Positions 1-8,374 of a DNA stretch of 64,000 bases are shown piece by piece; the first letter of the stretch is position 1; each line of letters starts with the position of its first letter. This DNA comes from JACKHO01 sp041398745 (lineage in GTDB: Bacteria; Planctomycetota; Planctomycetia; Planctomycetales; Planctomycetaceae), in contig JAWKUB010000003.1 in the NCBI GenBank assembly GCA_041398745.1, forward strand, positions 1 through 64,000, read 5' to 3'. The notes beneath the pieces were generated by a model. The model was not told the origin of the DNA, did no database searches, and was given only the letters and a program-made list of their open reading frames with translations. Both the position numbers and the translations under genes were made by a program.

Positions 1-952
1 CATCAAAGCTCTGTTCGAGGGTATGGAACTTCGCAGCGGTGGGAATCGGTATCAAGAGCGTCTGCTGTTCCCTGAGATGGAAGAGGAAAAACATAATCTC
101 CACTTCCAGTGGGACGAAGCGAAGGAGCGAGAGAAACGCTCCAGATCACGATTTGCACAGCATGCAATCAAAACCGAGGAAGTGCGTTTGGAACTGGACG
201 CAGTCCGTCGGGCAATTGGTGCGGGTCCCACCGTGGAACGGTTTCTGAGAGACACTTTACATCTGGCGGGTGTTCCCGTGGCCAGCAAAGCGGGTTCGGT
301 CCTGGAAATCCCACTCGATACCGGAGTCAGCCGCTCGCTGAAACATGCCATCGGTCGTGAGAAGTCGTTTCAGGGCCGATTCGATCTGCCAGTCGACAAG
401 GGCGTCGAATATCTGAGCCGCACGCATCCGATTGTTGAAGGTCTGGCATCGTGGGTGCTGGATACGGCACTCGACGACGTCCAGGCAGAGGGCGAACGGG
501 TGATTGCCCGGCGCTGTGGTGTGGCAGTCACCGGCGCCGTCACGCAGCCCACCACGTTGCTACTGACCCGGTTCCGGTATCACCTCAACGTCGTTCGCCG
601 CAGCGGCAACAACGATCCATTGCTCGCCGAAGAGGTTGTGACGCTCGGCTTCACGGGAACGGCCAGTTCACCCGAGTGGCTCGACGAAGCAGCTGTCCAG
701 AAACTGCTGGAAGCCTCGCCGTCCGGGAACCTGCCTGAATCACTGGTGAGTCAGCAACTCAAAATGCTGCTACAGCATGAAGACGGCCTGCGTTCGGCGG
801 TGAATGGTTTTGCGGCCGAGCGAGCCACTCAACTGGAAGAAGCCCATCGGCGTGTTCGCCAGTCCGCGAAGATGAAAGGCCGAGTGGCTACCGAACCGGT
901 GTTCCCGGTCGACTTCCTCGGCTGCTTCATCCTGTTGCCACAGAACATTTAG
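1..952 (+). CDS. C-terminal part of a large SNF2/DEAD-type helicase, DISARM DrmD-like (5' end outside window)
   Basis: The reading frame is open from the left edge, so only the last ~317 residues are present and the ATG at 23 need not be the start. No Walker motifs are in this part. The stretch rich in Arg, Lys and Glu (around 100-250) followed by a long alpha/beta tail is the pattern I associate with the C-terminus of SNF2-type helicases such as DrmD of class 1 DISARM. The large adenine methylase 50 bp downstream, same strand, supports a restriction or DISARM-like operon. Inference: it is the translocase subunit of that operon. Other DISARM genes (drmA, drmB, drmC) are not visible and could lie upstream of the window. 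Confidence 0.55.
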   Translation, partial: IKALFEGMELRSGGNRYQERLLFPEMEEEKHNLHFQWDEAKEREKRSRSRFAQHAIKTEEVRLELDAVRRAIGAGPTVERFLRDTLHLAGVPVASKAGSVLEIPLDTGVSRSLKHAIGREKSFQGRFDLPVDKGVEYLSRTHPIVEGLASWVLDTALDDVQAEGERVIARRCGVAVTGAVTQPTTLLLTRFRYHLNVVRRSGNNDPLLAEEVVTLGFTGTASSPEWLDEAAVQKLLEASPSGNLPESLVSQQLKMLLQHEDGLRSAVNGFAAERATQLEEAHRRVRQSAKMKGRVATEPVFPVDFLGCFILLPQNI

Positions 953-1002
953 CACGATTCACAATCCGTCCCTTTGGGCGGACGACAGAAGGTCAATCGA
1001 CG

Positions 1003-4000
1003 ATGGCCCGTAATAACCAGCAATTCACCACGATTCGGACGGAAGGCGCGTTGTTGCCGCCCGACATTCTGCAGCGCATCGCGTCGCAGAAGGTCGATGG
1101 CATGCGACCTACCGACTACCACCTGCCGGAAGGCTTCAAGACCACCGAAGCCATCACGCAGTCGTGGGACATGCTCAAGAAGCACTGGAAGTCCTTTCAG
1201 GAAGCCCGTGAGCACCTTTCGGAGTCGGACACGGGAACGACCCAGACGAACGAACGCTGGCTGCTGCCGCTGTTTCAGCAATTGGGTTACGGCCGACTCA
1301 CCACGCAGCCCGCACCAGTCATCGAGGAGCGTTCCTATCCAATCCAGCGGTTCTACAACAAAACGCCCATTCATCTCATTGGTTGCAATCTGACGCTCGA
1401 CCGCCGCACGAAAGGGGCTCAAGGAGCGGCCACAGCCAGCCCGCACTCGATGGTGCAGGAATACCTCAACCGCAGCGAAGACCACCTCTGGGCGTTCCTG
1501 AGCAACGGTCGACAGTTGCGGTTATTACGGGACAACGTCGCTCTCTCACGGCAGGCGTATGTCGAATTCGATCTCGAAGCCATGATGGAGGGCGAGGTCT
1601 ATTCCGACTTTGCCCTGCTTTGGATGCTCTGCCATCAGTCCCGGATCGAGGCGCAGAAGACGGACGAATGCTGGCTGGAGAAATGGAGCAAGCTGGCCCG
1701 CGAAGAAGGCACCCGGGTTCTGAACGACCTGCGGAACGGTGTCGCCAATGCCATCGAAGCTCTGGGCCGCGGATTCATCGCCCATCCTCGGAACGACGAC
1801 CTCAGGCATAAGCTGCAGGAAACTGGCAGTCTCGGCAAAATCGACTTCTACCGGCAGCTGTTGCGGATCGTGTACCGGCTGTTGTTTCTGTTCGTGGCGG
1901 AAGATCGCGAACTGCTGCATCCCGCCGATGCTGATGAAAACGCCAAGGAGCTGTATCGCAAGTACTACTCCACCAGTCGGCTGCGGGACATGTCGCTCAA
2001 GCTGCGTGGCTCGAAGCACGGAGACCTGTGGCATTCGCTGTCGCTGGTCTTCTCCTCGCTGGGCAAGAACGAAGGCTGCCCCCGACTGGGGTTGGTTGGT
2101 CTGGGGTCGTTCCTCTGGAACACAAAGAGCGTGGCCGACCTGGCCGGTCCGCACGAAGTTGCGGAAGGCGGCATTGCAGTTCAGATTGCCAACGACGATC
2201 TGCTCACGGCCGTCAGGGCACTTGCCTACGTTGAGCAAGACAAAGTGCTCCGCAGTGTCGACTACCGCAATCTTGGCAGCGAAGAGCTCGGCAGCGTCTA
2301 TGAGTCACTGCTGGAACTGCATCCCGAGATGCATGTCGAAGCCCGGCAGTTTGATCTGCGGACGGCCGCAGGTAACGAACGCAAGACCACCGGCAGCTAT
2401 TACACGCCCGACTCGCTGGTGCAGTGCCTGCTCGATTCCGCACTCGATCCGGTGGTGGAAGACCGCCTGAAGGGGAAGAAAGGGGAGGATGCCGAAGCCG
2501 CCCTCCTCAGCATGACCGTTTGCGACCCGGCCTGCGGCAGCGGCCATTTTCTGATTGCCGCCGCCCACCGTCTGGCCCGTCACCTGGCTCGGGTTCGCAC
2601 CGGAGATTCTGAACCGAGTCCTGAAGACCACCAGCACGCTCTGCGCGACGTCATTGGCCGTTGCATTTATGGCGTCGACATCAATCCGATGGCCGTCGAA
2701 TTGTGCAAGGTCAGTCTGTGGATGGAGGCGATCGAGCCGGGCAAACCACTCTCGTTTCTTGATCACCACATTCAGTGCGGTAACAGCCTGTTGGGAACCA
2801 CGCCTCGATTGCTCAAAGAGGGGATTCCCGACGATGCCTTCAAGCCAATCGAAGGTGATGTCAAGTCGAGAGTCAGCGACCTGAAGAAACAGAACAAGGC
2901 GGAACGCAAAGGGCAGAGCTACCTGTTCGGCAACACACCCTTCGTCAAGTTGGGCAACCTGCCCGCAGAGTTCAGCCGGCTCTCCACTGCGGAAGACGAC
3001 ACAGCTGCTGAGATTGCGGAGAAAGAGCGGCTTTACGCTGAGCTGGTCAGTGGGGCAGCATACGTCAATGCCCGCCTGCTGGCCGACACGTGGTGTGCGG
3101 TGTTCGTGTGGCAGAAGGACACGTCAGAACTGGGCAAACTGTGCCCCACCGAGAACGATTTCCGCCGGATCGAAAACAACCCGCACAGCATCCTGCCGCA
3201 CGTGAAGTCCGAGGTCCGGCGTCTGGCAGATCAGTACCAGTTTTTTCACTGGCATCTGGCATTCCCGGATGTCTTCCGGCTGCCGGGCAAGAGAGAAGCT
3301 GAGAACGAGCAGGCGGGATGGAATGCTGGATTCGATGTAGTGGTTGGCAATCCGCCATGGGAAAAAGTGAAGGTCCAAGAAAGAGAGTGGTTTGCAGCAA
3401 GTCACCCGAATATCGCAAACGCGAAAACGGCTGCGCAGCGTCGCAAACTCATCGACGCACTGCGCGCGGATGAGCCTGTCACGTTCGAGCGGTTCACGAA
3501 TTCGAAGCGACGGGCGGAGGCGACAACCGCATTCTTTGCGAACAGCGGGAAGTTTCCGTGTGGCGCCTCAGGCGACATGAATACTTATCCGCTGTTTACG
3601 GAGACTTCTGAATCCGTCATCTCTGCTTATGGTCGTGCCGGAATCATCGTAAAGACGGGAATCTTAGCCGACTACTCGATGCGAGCATTCTTCGCCCACT
3701 TCATGGATGGCGCGAGACTGGTCTCAGCGCACGACTTCTCCAACAAGGAATTGATCTTTCCGGCAGTCGTCGCCAACGAGCGATTCACGTTGCTTACTCT
3801 TTGTGGCTCTGCAGGGTCCCCGGATGCCGCGACCATTTCAATCCTGAACGCAAACGTGGGTACTGTGGCCGATCCCTCGCGGCGCTGGTCGCTGTCGCAA
3901 GATGACGTGAATCACATTAATCCGAATACGAAGACTTGTCCGCTATTTCAGAACGCGCAAGATGCGTGTCTGGTGAAGTGCATTTACCGTCGCAACCCAG

Positions 4001-5199
4001 TGCTTCTTCACGAAGGCGAGTCCGGGCACAACAGATGGGGCATGTCCTATTATACGCAACTTCACATGACCAACGATTCTGGGTTGTTCGCCGATCTAGA
4101 GGAACTTCAGAGCCAGTCAAACACTGTCGGAGCCACGGCGGTCGTGAATGGCGATAATTATGTCTCCCTGCTCGAAGGTAAACTGTTTGACTCATTCCAT
4201 CACCGTCACGGAGATTTCCTGGGGATTCCTCGAAGCAAACGGTTTGGAATCAAAGCGGAACCGAATCACCCATCAGTGGCCGAGTTGACCAACCCCAACC
4301 ACGAATGCCTCCCCAGATACTGGGTTCTCGAATCCGAGAGCAATCGGCGATACACGGAGCAACTCGGATTCGTCCCATCTGGATTGCTTGTGTTCCGCGA
4401 TGTTTGTCGAACTCACACCGACTTACGAACGGTGCGAGCCACAATTTGTCCGCCTCACGCGGCTGGAAACAAAGCACCGATTCTCATCTTTCCCGACGCT
4501 GATCGCAGTGCTCACGCCACTCGAAGTCTTCGCCTCTGTGGAGCACTTACGTCATTCGTGTTTGACTATGTCGCACGGCAAAAATTTGCGGGAGGTTCTC
4601 TCAACAAATACATCCTGCTTCAGCTACCGGTGATCGAGCCCGACTCAACCCTGCCACTTCAATACTCGAATTGGATCGGCCAGCGCGTCCTCGAATTGAC
4701 GTACACGGCATGGGACCTGGAAGCGTTTGCGTTGGACTGCGGTTACGTGGGGCCTCCATTTCGTTGGGATGGGGAGCGTCGGTTTCTGCTGCGGTGCGAG
4801 CTGGATGCCGCGTACTTCCATCTGTATCTGGGACCGCCGGCCGAGTGGGGTACCGACAGCCCCCAGCTCCGCGAAATGTTTCCCACCCCCCGCCACGCCG
4901 TTGCCTACATCATGGAAACCTTCCCCATCGTCAAGCGGAAGGACAAGAATCAGACCGAGGTTCGTAACGAAGCCGGCGAAGTCGTCAAAAAGGGAACGTA
5001 CATCACCAAGCAGACAATCCTGTCCATCTACGACGAAATGCAACAAGCCATCGACACGGGCCAAGCGTACCAGACGCGACTAGACCCGCCACCCGGCCCA
5101 CCAACCGACGCCGACGGCAACTTTATCCCGGCGTCCGAGTGGGACACCTCCAACTGGCCGTCCCACATTCACTTGACGAGACAGGAGACTCAGCCTTGA
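1003..5199 (+). CDS. Large Eco57I/DrmMI-like N6-adenine DNA methyltransferase (1398 aa)
   Basis: SAM-dependent adenine methyltransferase of a restriction or DISARM-like system. Motif I is seen as DPACGSGHFL near residue 508, and the catalytic NPPW motif at residues 783-786, the spacing typical of gamma-class enzymes of the Eco57I/PglX/DrmMI kind. Long N-terminal (1-450) and C-terminal (950-1398) regions probably serve target recognition and partner contacts. The gene follows the helicase by 50 bp, and its TGA overlaps a TTG start of the next gene (TTGA at 5196-5199), so the three are probably co-transcribed. The protein appears intact. A piece of its C-terminus (CELDAAYF...PPAEWG and NWPSHIH) is repeated at 6057-6190. 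Whether it works as a stand-alone type IIG enzyme or as DISARM DrmMI cannot be decided here. Confidence 0.85.
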   Translation: MARNNQQFTTIRTEGALLPPDILQRIASQKVDGMRPTDYHLPEGFKTTEAITQSWDMLKKHWKSFQEAREHLSESDTGTTQTNERWLLPLFQQLGYGRLTTQPAPVIEERSYPIQRFYNKTPIHLIGCNLTLDRRTKGAQGAATASPHSMVQEYLNRSEDHLWAFLSNGRQLRLLRDNVALSRQAYVEFDLEAMMEGEVYSDFALLWMLCHQSRIEAQKTDECWLEKWSKLAREEGTRVLNDLRNGVANAIEALGRGFIAHPRNDDLRHKLQETGSLGKIDFYRQLLRIVYRLLFLFVAEDRELLHPADADENAKELYRKYYSTSRLRDMSLKLRGSKHGDLWHSLSLVFSSLGKNEGCPRLGLVGLGSFLWNTKSVADLAGPHEVAEGGIAVQIANDDLLTAVRALAYVEQDKVLRSVDYRNLGSEELGSVYESLLELHPEMHVEARQFDLRTAAGNERKTTGSYYTPDSLVQCLLDSALDPVVEDRLKGKKGEDAEAALLSMTVCDPACGSGHFLIAAAHRLARHLARVRTGDSEPSPEDHQHALRDVIGRCIYGVDINPMAVELCKVSLWMEAIEPGKPLSFLDHHIQCGNSLLGTTPRLLKEGIPDDAFKPIEGDVKSRVSDLKKQNKAERKGQSYLFGNTPFVKLGNLPAEFSRLSTAEDDTAAEIAEKERLYAELVSGAAYVNARLLADTWCAVFVWQKDTSELGKLCPTENDFRRIENNPHSILPHVKSEVRRLADQYQFFHWHLAFPDVFRLPGKREAENEQAGWNAGFDVVVGNPPWEKVKVQEREWFAASHPNIANAKTAAQRRKLIDALRADEPVTFERFTNSKRRAEATTAFFANSGKFPCGASGDMNTYPLFTETSESVISAYGRAGIIVKTGILADYSMRAFFAHFMDGARLVSAHDFSNKELIFPAVVANERFTLLTLCGSAGSPDAATISILNANVGTVADPSRRWSLSQDDVNHINPNTKTCPLFQNAQDACLVKCIYRRNPVLLHEGESGHNRWGMSYYTQLHMTNDSGLFADLEELQSQSNTVGATAVVNGDNYVSLLEGKLFDSFHHRHGDFLGIPRSKRFGIKAEPNHPSVAELTNPNHECLPRYWVLESESNRRYTEQLGFVPSGLLVFRDVCRTHTDLRTVRATICPPHAAGNKAPILIFPDADRSAHATRSLRLCGALTSFVFDYVARQKFAGGSLNKYILLQLPVIEPDSTLPLQYSNWIGQRVLELTYTAWDLEAFALDCGYVGPPFRWDGERRFLLRCELDAAYFHLYLGPPAEWGTDSPQLREMFPTPRHAVAYIMETFPIVKRKDKNQTEVRNEAGEVVKKGTYITKQTILSIYDEMQQAIDTGQAYQTRLDPPPGPPTDADGNFIPASEWDTSNWPSHIHLTRQETQP

Positions 5200-6020
5200 G
5201 TGGTGATTCAAAACTCGCGATCGCTGCCAAACTCGCGCTTCGGAAGCGGCTTGGCGAGGCCGTCTCTTTGGACAGCAAAGGGTATGTGAGTCGTCCAGAA
5301 CAGAACCTTCTACCCGATGTCGCGATGGATCATTTCGAGTCCGACCTGCGCGCAGGCGACGGAAACGAGTTGAAGATGAAGTTCTGCGCGTCACATTCGT
5401 CGACTGCCCTTGCTGTCAATTCCTTTGCCTGGTTTCGGCCAGCTGAGAAGCTGCAACATCTGACCGTATTAGAGCATGCCAATGCAAAAACACTTCAGTT
5501 TGAGCGCAAGTGCCAGATATTCCGTGGTGGTCGAGCGCCAAACCTGGACGTCTGGGTTGAGTACAGTGAAAACACGGTCGCGATAGAGTCGAAGTTCACC
5601 GAATATTTCAAACAAAAGAAACCGGCCTTCACACCAGCTTACGAGAGGCTTGAGACTTTGTCGGACTCGTGCTGGTGGAAGGTTTATCAGGCCGCGAAAG
5701 AGGGCGAGCGTTCTTATCTCGATTGCGCTCAACTTGTGAAGCACTATTTCGGTCTCCGCAGACTCCAGGCAGCAAAAGACCCACCAGGAAACATCAGGTT
5801 TCTTTACTTGTACTGGGAGCCAGTAAACGCAGACGAACTGGCCGTGTGTCAGGCACATCGTCGAGAGATCGCAATGCTTACAGAAGCCACTGCCGAATCC
5901 GAGATCCGTTTTCACGCGATGTCATACTCAACGCTCTGGCGTCAATGGGAGCAAATCCCCGAGCTCGGCGTTCATGTTCGGAATCTTCAGTCAAGGTACG
6001 AAGTGGAGGTGTCAGTTTGA
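5196..6020 (+). CDS. PD-(D/E)XK nuclease-like protein, PGN_0703-like putative restriction endonuclease
   Basis: 274 residues from a TTG start at 5196 that overlaps the methylase stop, with GGAG about 10 nt upstream; the long in-frame extension upstream lies inside the methylase and is rejected. A plausible PD-(D/E)XK core is D118 (NLDVWVEY) followed by E131-S-K133 (VAIESKF) on the next strand, and the sequence resembles the PGN_0703 putative endonuclease family. Translational coupling to the methylase suggests it is the cleaving or accessory nuclease of the same system. The catalytic assignment is from motif spacing only. Confidence 0.6.
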   Translation: MSGDSKLAIAAKLALRKRLGEAVSLDSKGYVSRPEQNLLPDVAMDHFESDLRAGDGNELKMKFCASHSSTALAVNSFAWFRPAEKLQHLTVLEHANAKTLQFERKCQIFRGGRAPNLDVWVEYSENTVAIESKFTEYFKQKKPAFTPAYERLETLSDSCWWKVYQAAKEGERSYLDCAQLVKHYFGLRRLQAAKDPPGNIRFLYLYWEPVNADELAVCQAHRREIAMLTEATAESEIRFHAMSYSTLWRQWEQIPELGVHVRNLQSRYEVEVSV

Positions 6021-6056
6021 CCGACCAAGGAACACCAATTAGGACGGAGGCTTCGA

Positions 6057-6190
6057 TGTGTGGGACGCAGTTGCGCCATTGCGAGCTGGATGCAGCGTAC
6101 TTCCGGCTGTACCTGGAACCGCCGGCCGAGTGGGGTAAATGCAATTGGCCCTCTCACATCCACACGCTGTTTGAATCAAGTGTTCGCTGA
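6057..6190 (+). pseudogene. Duplicated remnant of the methylase C-terminus
   Basis: A 44-codon ORF repeats two separated pieces of the 1398-aa methylase fused directly together: CELDAAYFRLYLEPPAEWG corresponds to methylase residues encoded around 4797-4850, and NWPSHIH to those around 5152-5170. The ~300 bp between them is deleted. This is what remains after duplication of the methylase end, perhaps from recombination that brought the nuclease gene in between. It is unlikely to make a functional protein. Confidence 0.75.
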
Positions 6191-6210
6191 CGTCTACGAA
6201 GTTAAACATC

Positions 6211-7122
6211 ATGTCAACCGATGCGTCACCAGCTGATCCGAATGCAACGATTTGGAGGTTTGTCGAGTTCTGGAAATTTGAAGATCTCTTAAAGACGTTT
6301 TCAGACCAATCGCGGTGGCAGACCTACCCGGAGAACACAAACTTTCACCAGCCATCAGGACAGTTCTGGTTTTCATACCCGTTCGCGTTTGAGGATACGT
6401 ACGAAGGTGTTTTCACCGCGAAGAATAGCGATCCAGAAACTTTCTGTGATGAACAAGCCAAACTGCAACAACTGTCTTCAAGCGAAGCAAAGAAAAGGAA
6501 GCTCAAATTCCTGTGTGAGGACACCAAAAGTCGAAGGGACGCAATTTCAATCTTGGCCCAGATCTGCGGAGTGTCTTGCTGGCACCAAAATGAGGAGGAA
6601 TCAAGGCAGATGTGGCAACACCTCTTTGAAGATTCACCTGATGCCTTGGCGATTAAGTCGACCGTCGGCAACGTTGAAGGGGCGCTCGGAGCAGCGACGG
6701 GCGTTCCAAACAGTCAAAAGAAGATTGCGATTACCAAAGTTGGTTACGTGAATTACGGCGACTACTTCATGAAACGAGACGGGTATTTCGATTTGCTGTG
6801 CTTCATCCGAGAAGGTTTGGAGCTTGAGAACGAGGTTCGTTTTCTGGCACACTCAGCACATTTCAATGAACTTTTTGACGGTGGTGTTGATCAGTTAGAG
6901 ACGCAGCCGGACATGAGCGGCATTACCCAGCGTGCGGAGGAAATCTGGTTACAAAATCAGCAGGATAAAATAGAAGGTTTTCACTTGCCGGTTGATTTAG
7001 CGGCTATGGATATGGAAGTGGTGCTGTCACCGACCGCAAGCGACGAGACACTTTCCAAAATACGATCGATGTTGAAGAACGTAAATTTGTCACCTGACGT
7101 TGTTCGCAAATCGCAGTATTGA
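6211..7122 (+). CDS. DUF2971-like protein in the defence block
   Basis: 303 residues. The arrangement of a Trp/Tyr-rich N-terminus, a central ICGVSCWHQNEEESRQMWQH segment and a following AIKSTVGNVEGAL segment matches the pattern of DUF2971 proteins, which recur near restriction and other defence genes and whose biochemical role is not established. No signal peptide or membrane segment is seen. It stands alone between the methylase remnant and the CBS-HEPN gene, same strand. Family assignment is from pattern recognition, function unknown. Confidence 0.55.
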   Translation: MSTDASPADPNATIWRFVEFWKFEDLLKTFSDQSRWQTYPENTNFHQPSGQFWFSYPFAFEDTYEGVFTAKNSDPETFCDEQAKLQQLSSSEAKKRKLKFLCEDTKSRRDAISILAQICGVSCWHQNEEESRQMWQHLFEDSPDALAIKSTVGNVEGALGAATGVPNSQKKIAITKVGYVNYGDYFMKRDGYFDLLCFIREGLELENEVRFLAHSAHFNELFDGGVDQLETQPDMSGITQRAEEIWLQNQQDKIEGFHLPVDLAAMDMEVVLSPTASDETLSKIRSMLKNVNLSPDVVRKSQY

Positions 7123-7161
7123 TTCGACTCGGAAGACAGAATTGATTACCAGCAGGTCACC

Positions 7162-8124
7162 ATGCAATCACACAAGAGTGAATCCGTTAAACACCGTCCA
7201 GGTCCATTTGGTCCGGCCCGCATTCTGCTGCCCGAGGACCAGAAGATCAAAACAATCCGCGACACCGAGATTACGTCATTCGCGTTGGAGCGAATGGTAG
7301 AAGAGGGCTACTCGCAACTGCCAGTCGTCAACGAAGACAAAGAGGTCATCGGCATCTTCAGTTGGCAGTCATTTGGCAAACGCATGAGCGAGATCCACGC
7401 GCTCAACGTGGACCTGAGCAAACTGGCCGTCAAAGACACCGATCTTGAGAAGGCCCGTTTCATTTCTCCTGACACGTACATTGATACCGAAACCGATTGG
7501 AGCAGAATCGATCACGTCCTGGTTGGCGACAAGCACAACCTGCTGGGCGTTCTGACAATCACCGACGTCCTTGGACGCCTGAACGACTTTGCCGAAGCCT
7601 TCGTCCTGCTCTACGAAATCGAACACGAAATCCGCGACCTGATCATCGACGTGTATCCGGGCGGCGAGCTCTCGAAGCTATTCGAAGGGCTCTCGGAGAG
7701 GAAAGACGGCCCTGAGGACTTCGCCCGAAAAGGGCTTGAAGCACTCGTGGAAGGTGACTCGCCGAAGATCAGTGATTCGTGGCAGTCCAAGCAGATTCGG
7801 TCGGCAATCAAAGTCTTGCAGAAGGCCGGCCAGTCCCGCCCCGTCACGGAACTCAAGGACTTCACCTTCGCCCAGTACCGTGAAGTAATTTTCAGCAAAG
7901 ACAACTGGCCGCGGTTCGAGGCTGTCTTCGACTCGCCCCGAGACCTCCTGAACATGGACTTCGAGAAGATCAACGACCTGCGAAACACGGTCTTTCACTT
8001 CCGCCGCGGCATCACCCCGCGCGATACCGACCGCCTCCGCCGCTTCCGGGACAAGCTCCGTTACAACCGGGACCTGTTCAACGCAAAACAGAACATGGCT
8101 CGCGACGAGGATCCAGCTTCCTGA
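7162..8124 (+). CDS. CBS-domain protein with C-terminal HEPN-like RNase domain
   Basis: 320 residues. The N-terminal ~140 residues look like a CBS pair: MVEEGYSQLPVVNEDKEVIG and a second half ending in LLGVLTITDVLGRL, a nucleotide-sensing fold. The C-terminal ~180 residues are helical and contain R274-NTVF-H279, the Rx4H motif of HEPN ribonucleases in the typical DLRNTVFHFR context. Inference: a ligand-gated RNase or toxin-like effector in which an adenine nucleotide bound by the CBS pair controls the HEPN centre. It is a single gene between DUF2971 and DUF262 genes, all +, consistent with a defence island. No antitoxin-like partner is obvious. Confidence 0.65.
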   Translation: MQSHKSESVKHRPGPFGPARILLPEDQKIKTIRDTEITSFALERMVEEGYSQLPVVNEDKEVIGIFSWQSFGKRMSEIHALNVDLSKLAVKDTDLEKARFISPDTYIDTETDWSRIDHVLVGDKHNLLGVLTITDVLGRLNDFAEAFVLLYEIEHEIRDLIIDVYPGGELSKLFEGLSERKDGPEDFARKGLEALVEGDSPKISDSWQSKQIRSAIKVLQKAGQSRPVTELKDFTFAQYREVIFSKDNWPRFEAVFDSPRDLLNMDFEKINDLRNTVFHFRRGITPRDTDRLRRFRDKLRYNRDLFNAKQNMARDEDPAS

Positions 8125-8332
8125 TGACTGGGAATCTGAATTCCAACCTGTCATCGTGGCTCGCAGGAAGGGAATTGTTTAACTCTCAGGTGTCCGTCCT
8201 GCACCAACGGTCAGCACATGCAATGGGACCAGTGTTGAAGGTCAAAGCAGGCGGGCGGAACGATTGAGCCGCGAACCGCGCGGCGCAGTGAGCAATCGAC
8301 AGCGGATGATGTCTTGAGCCTTCCCGGATTGA

Positions 8333-8338
8333 TATAAT
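8333..8338 (+). promoter_or_regulatory. Candidate -10 box for the DUF262 gene
   Basis: A perfect TATAAT lies 37 nt before the ATG at 8375. The hexamer 17 nt upstream (GTCTTG region) is a poor -35, so this is only a candidate. Confidence 0.3.
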
Positions 8339-8374
8339 CGTGGGCCAACTCTTCTTAGTGGAAAGCCATTAGAT

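Noticed and set aside
949..3418. Several long antisense frames inside the adenine methylase
   Set aside because: Shadow frames of a high-GC gene; no domain pattern, while the + strand frame has clear motifs.
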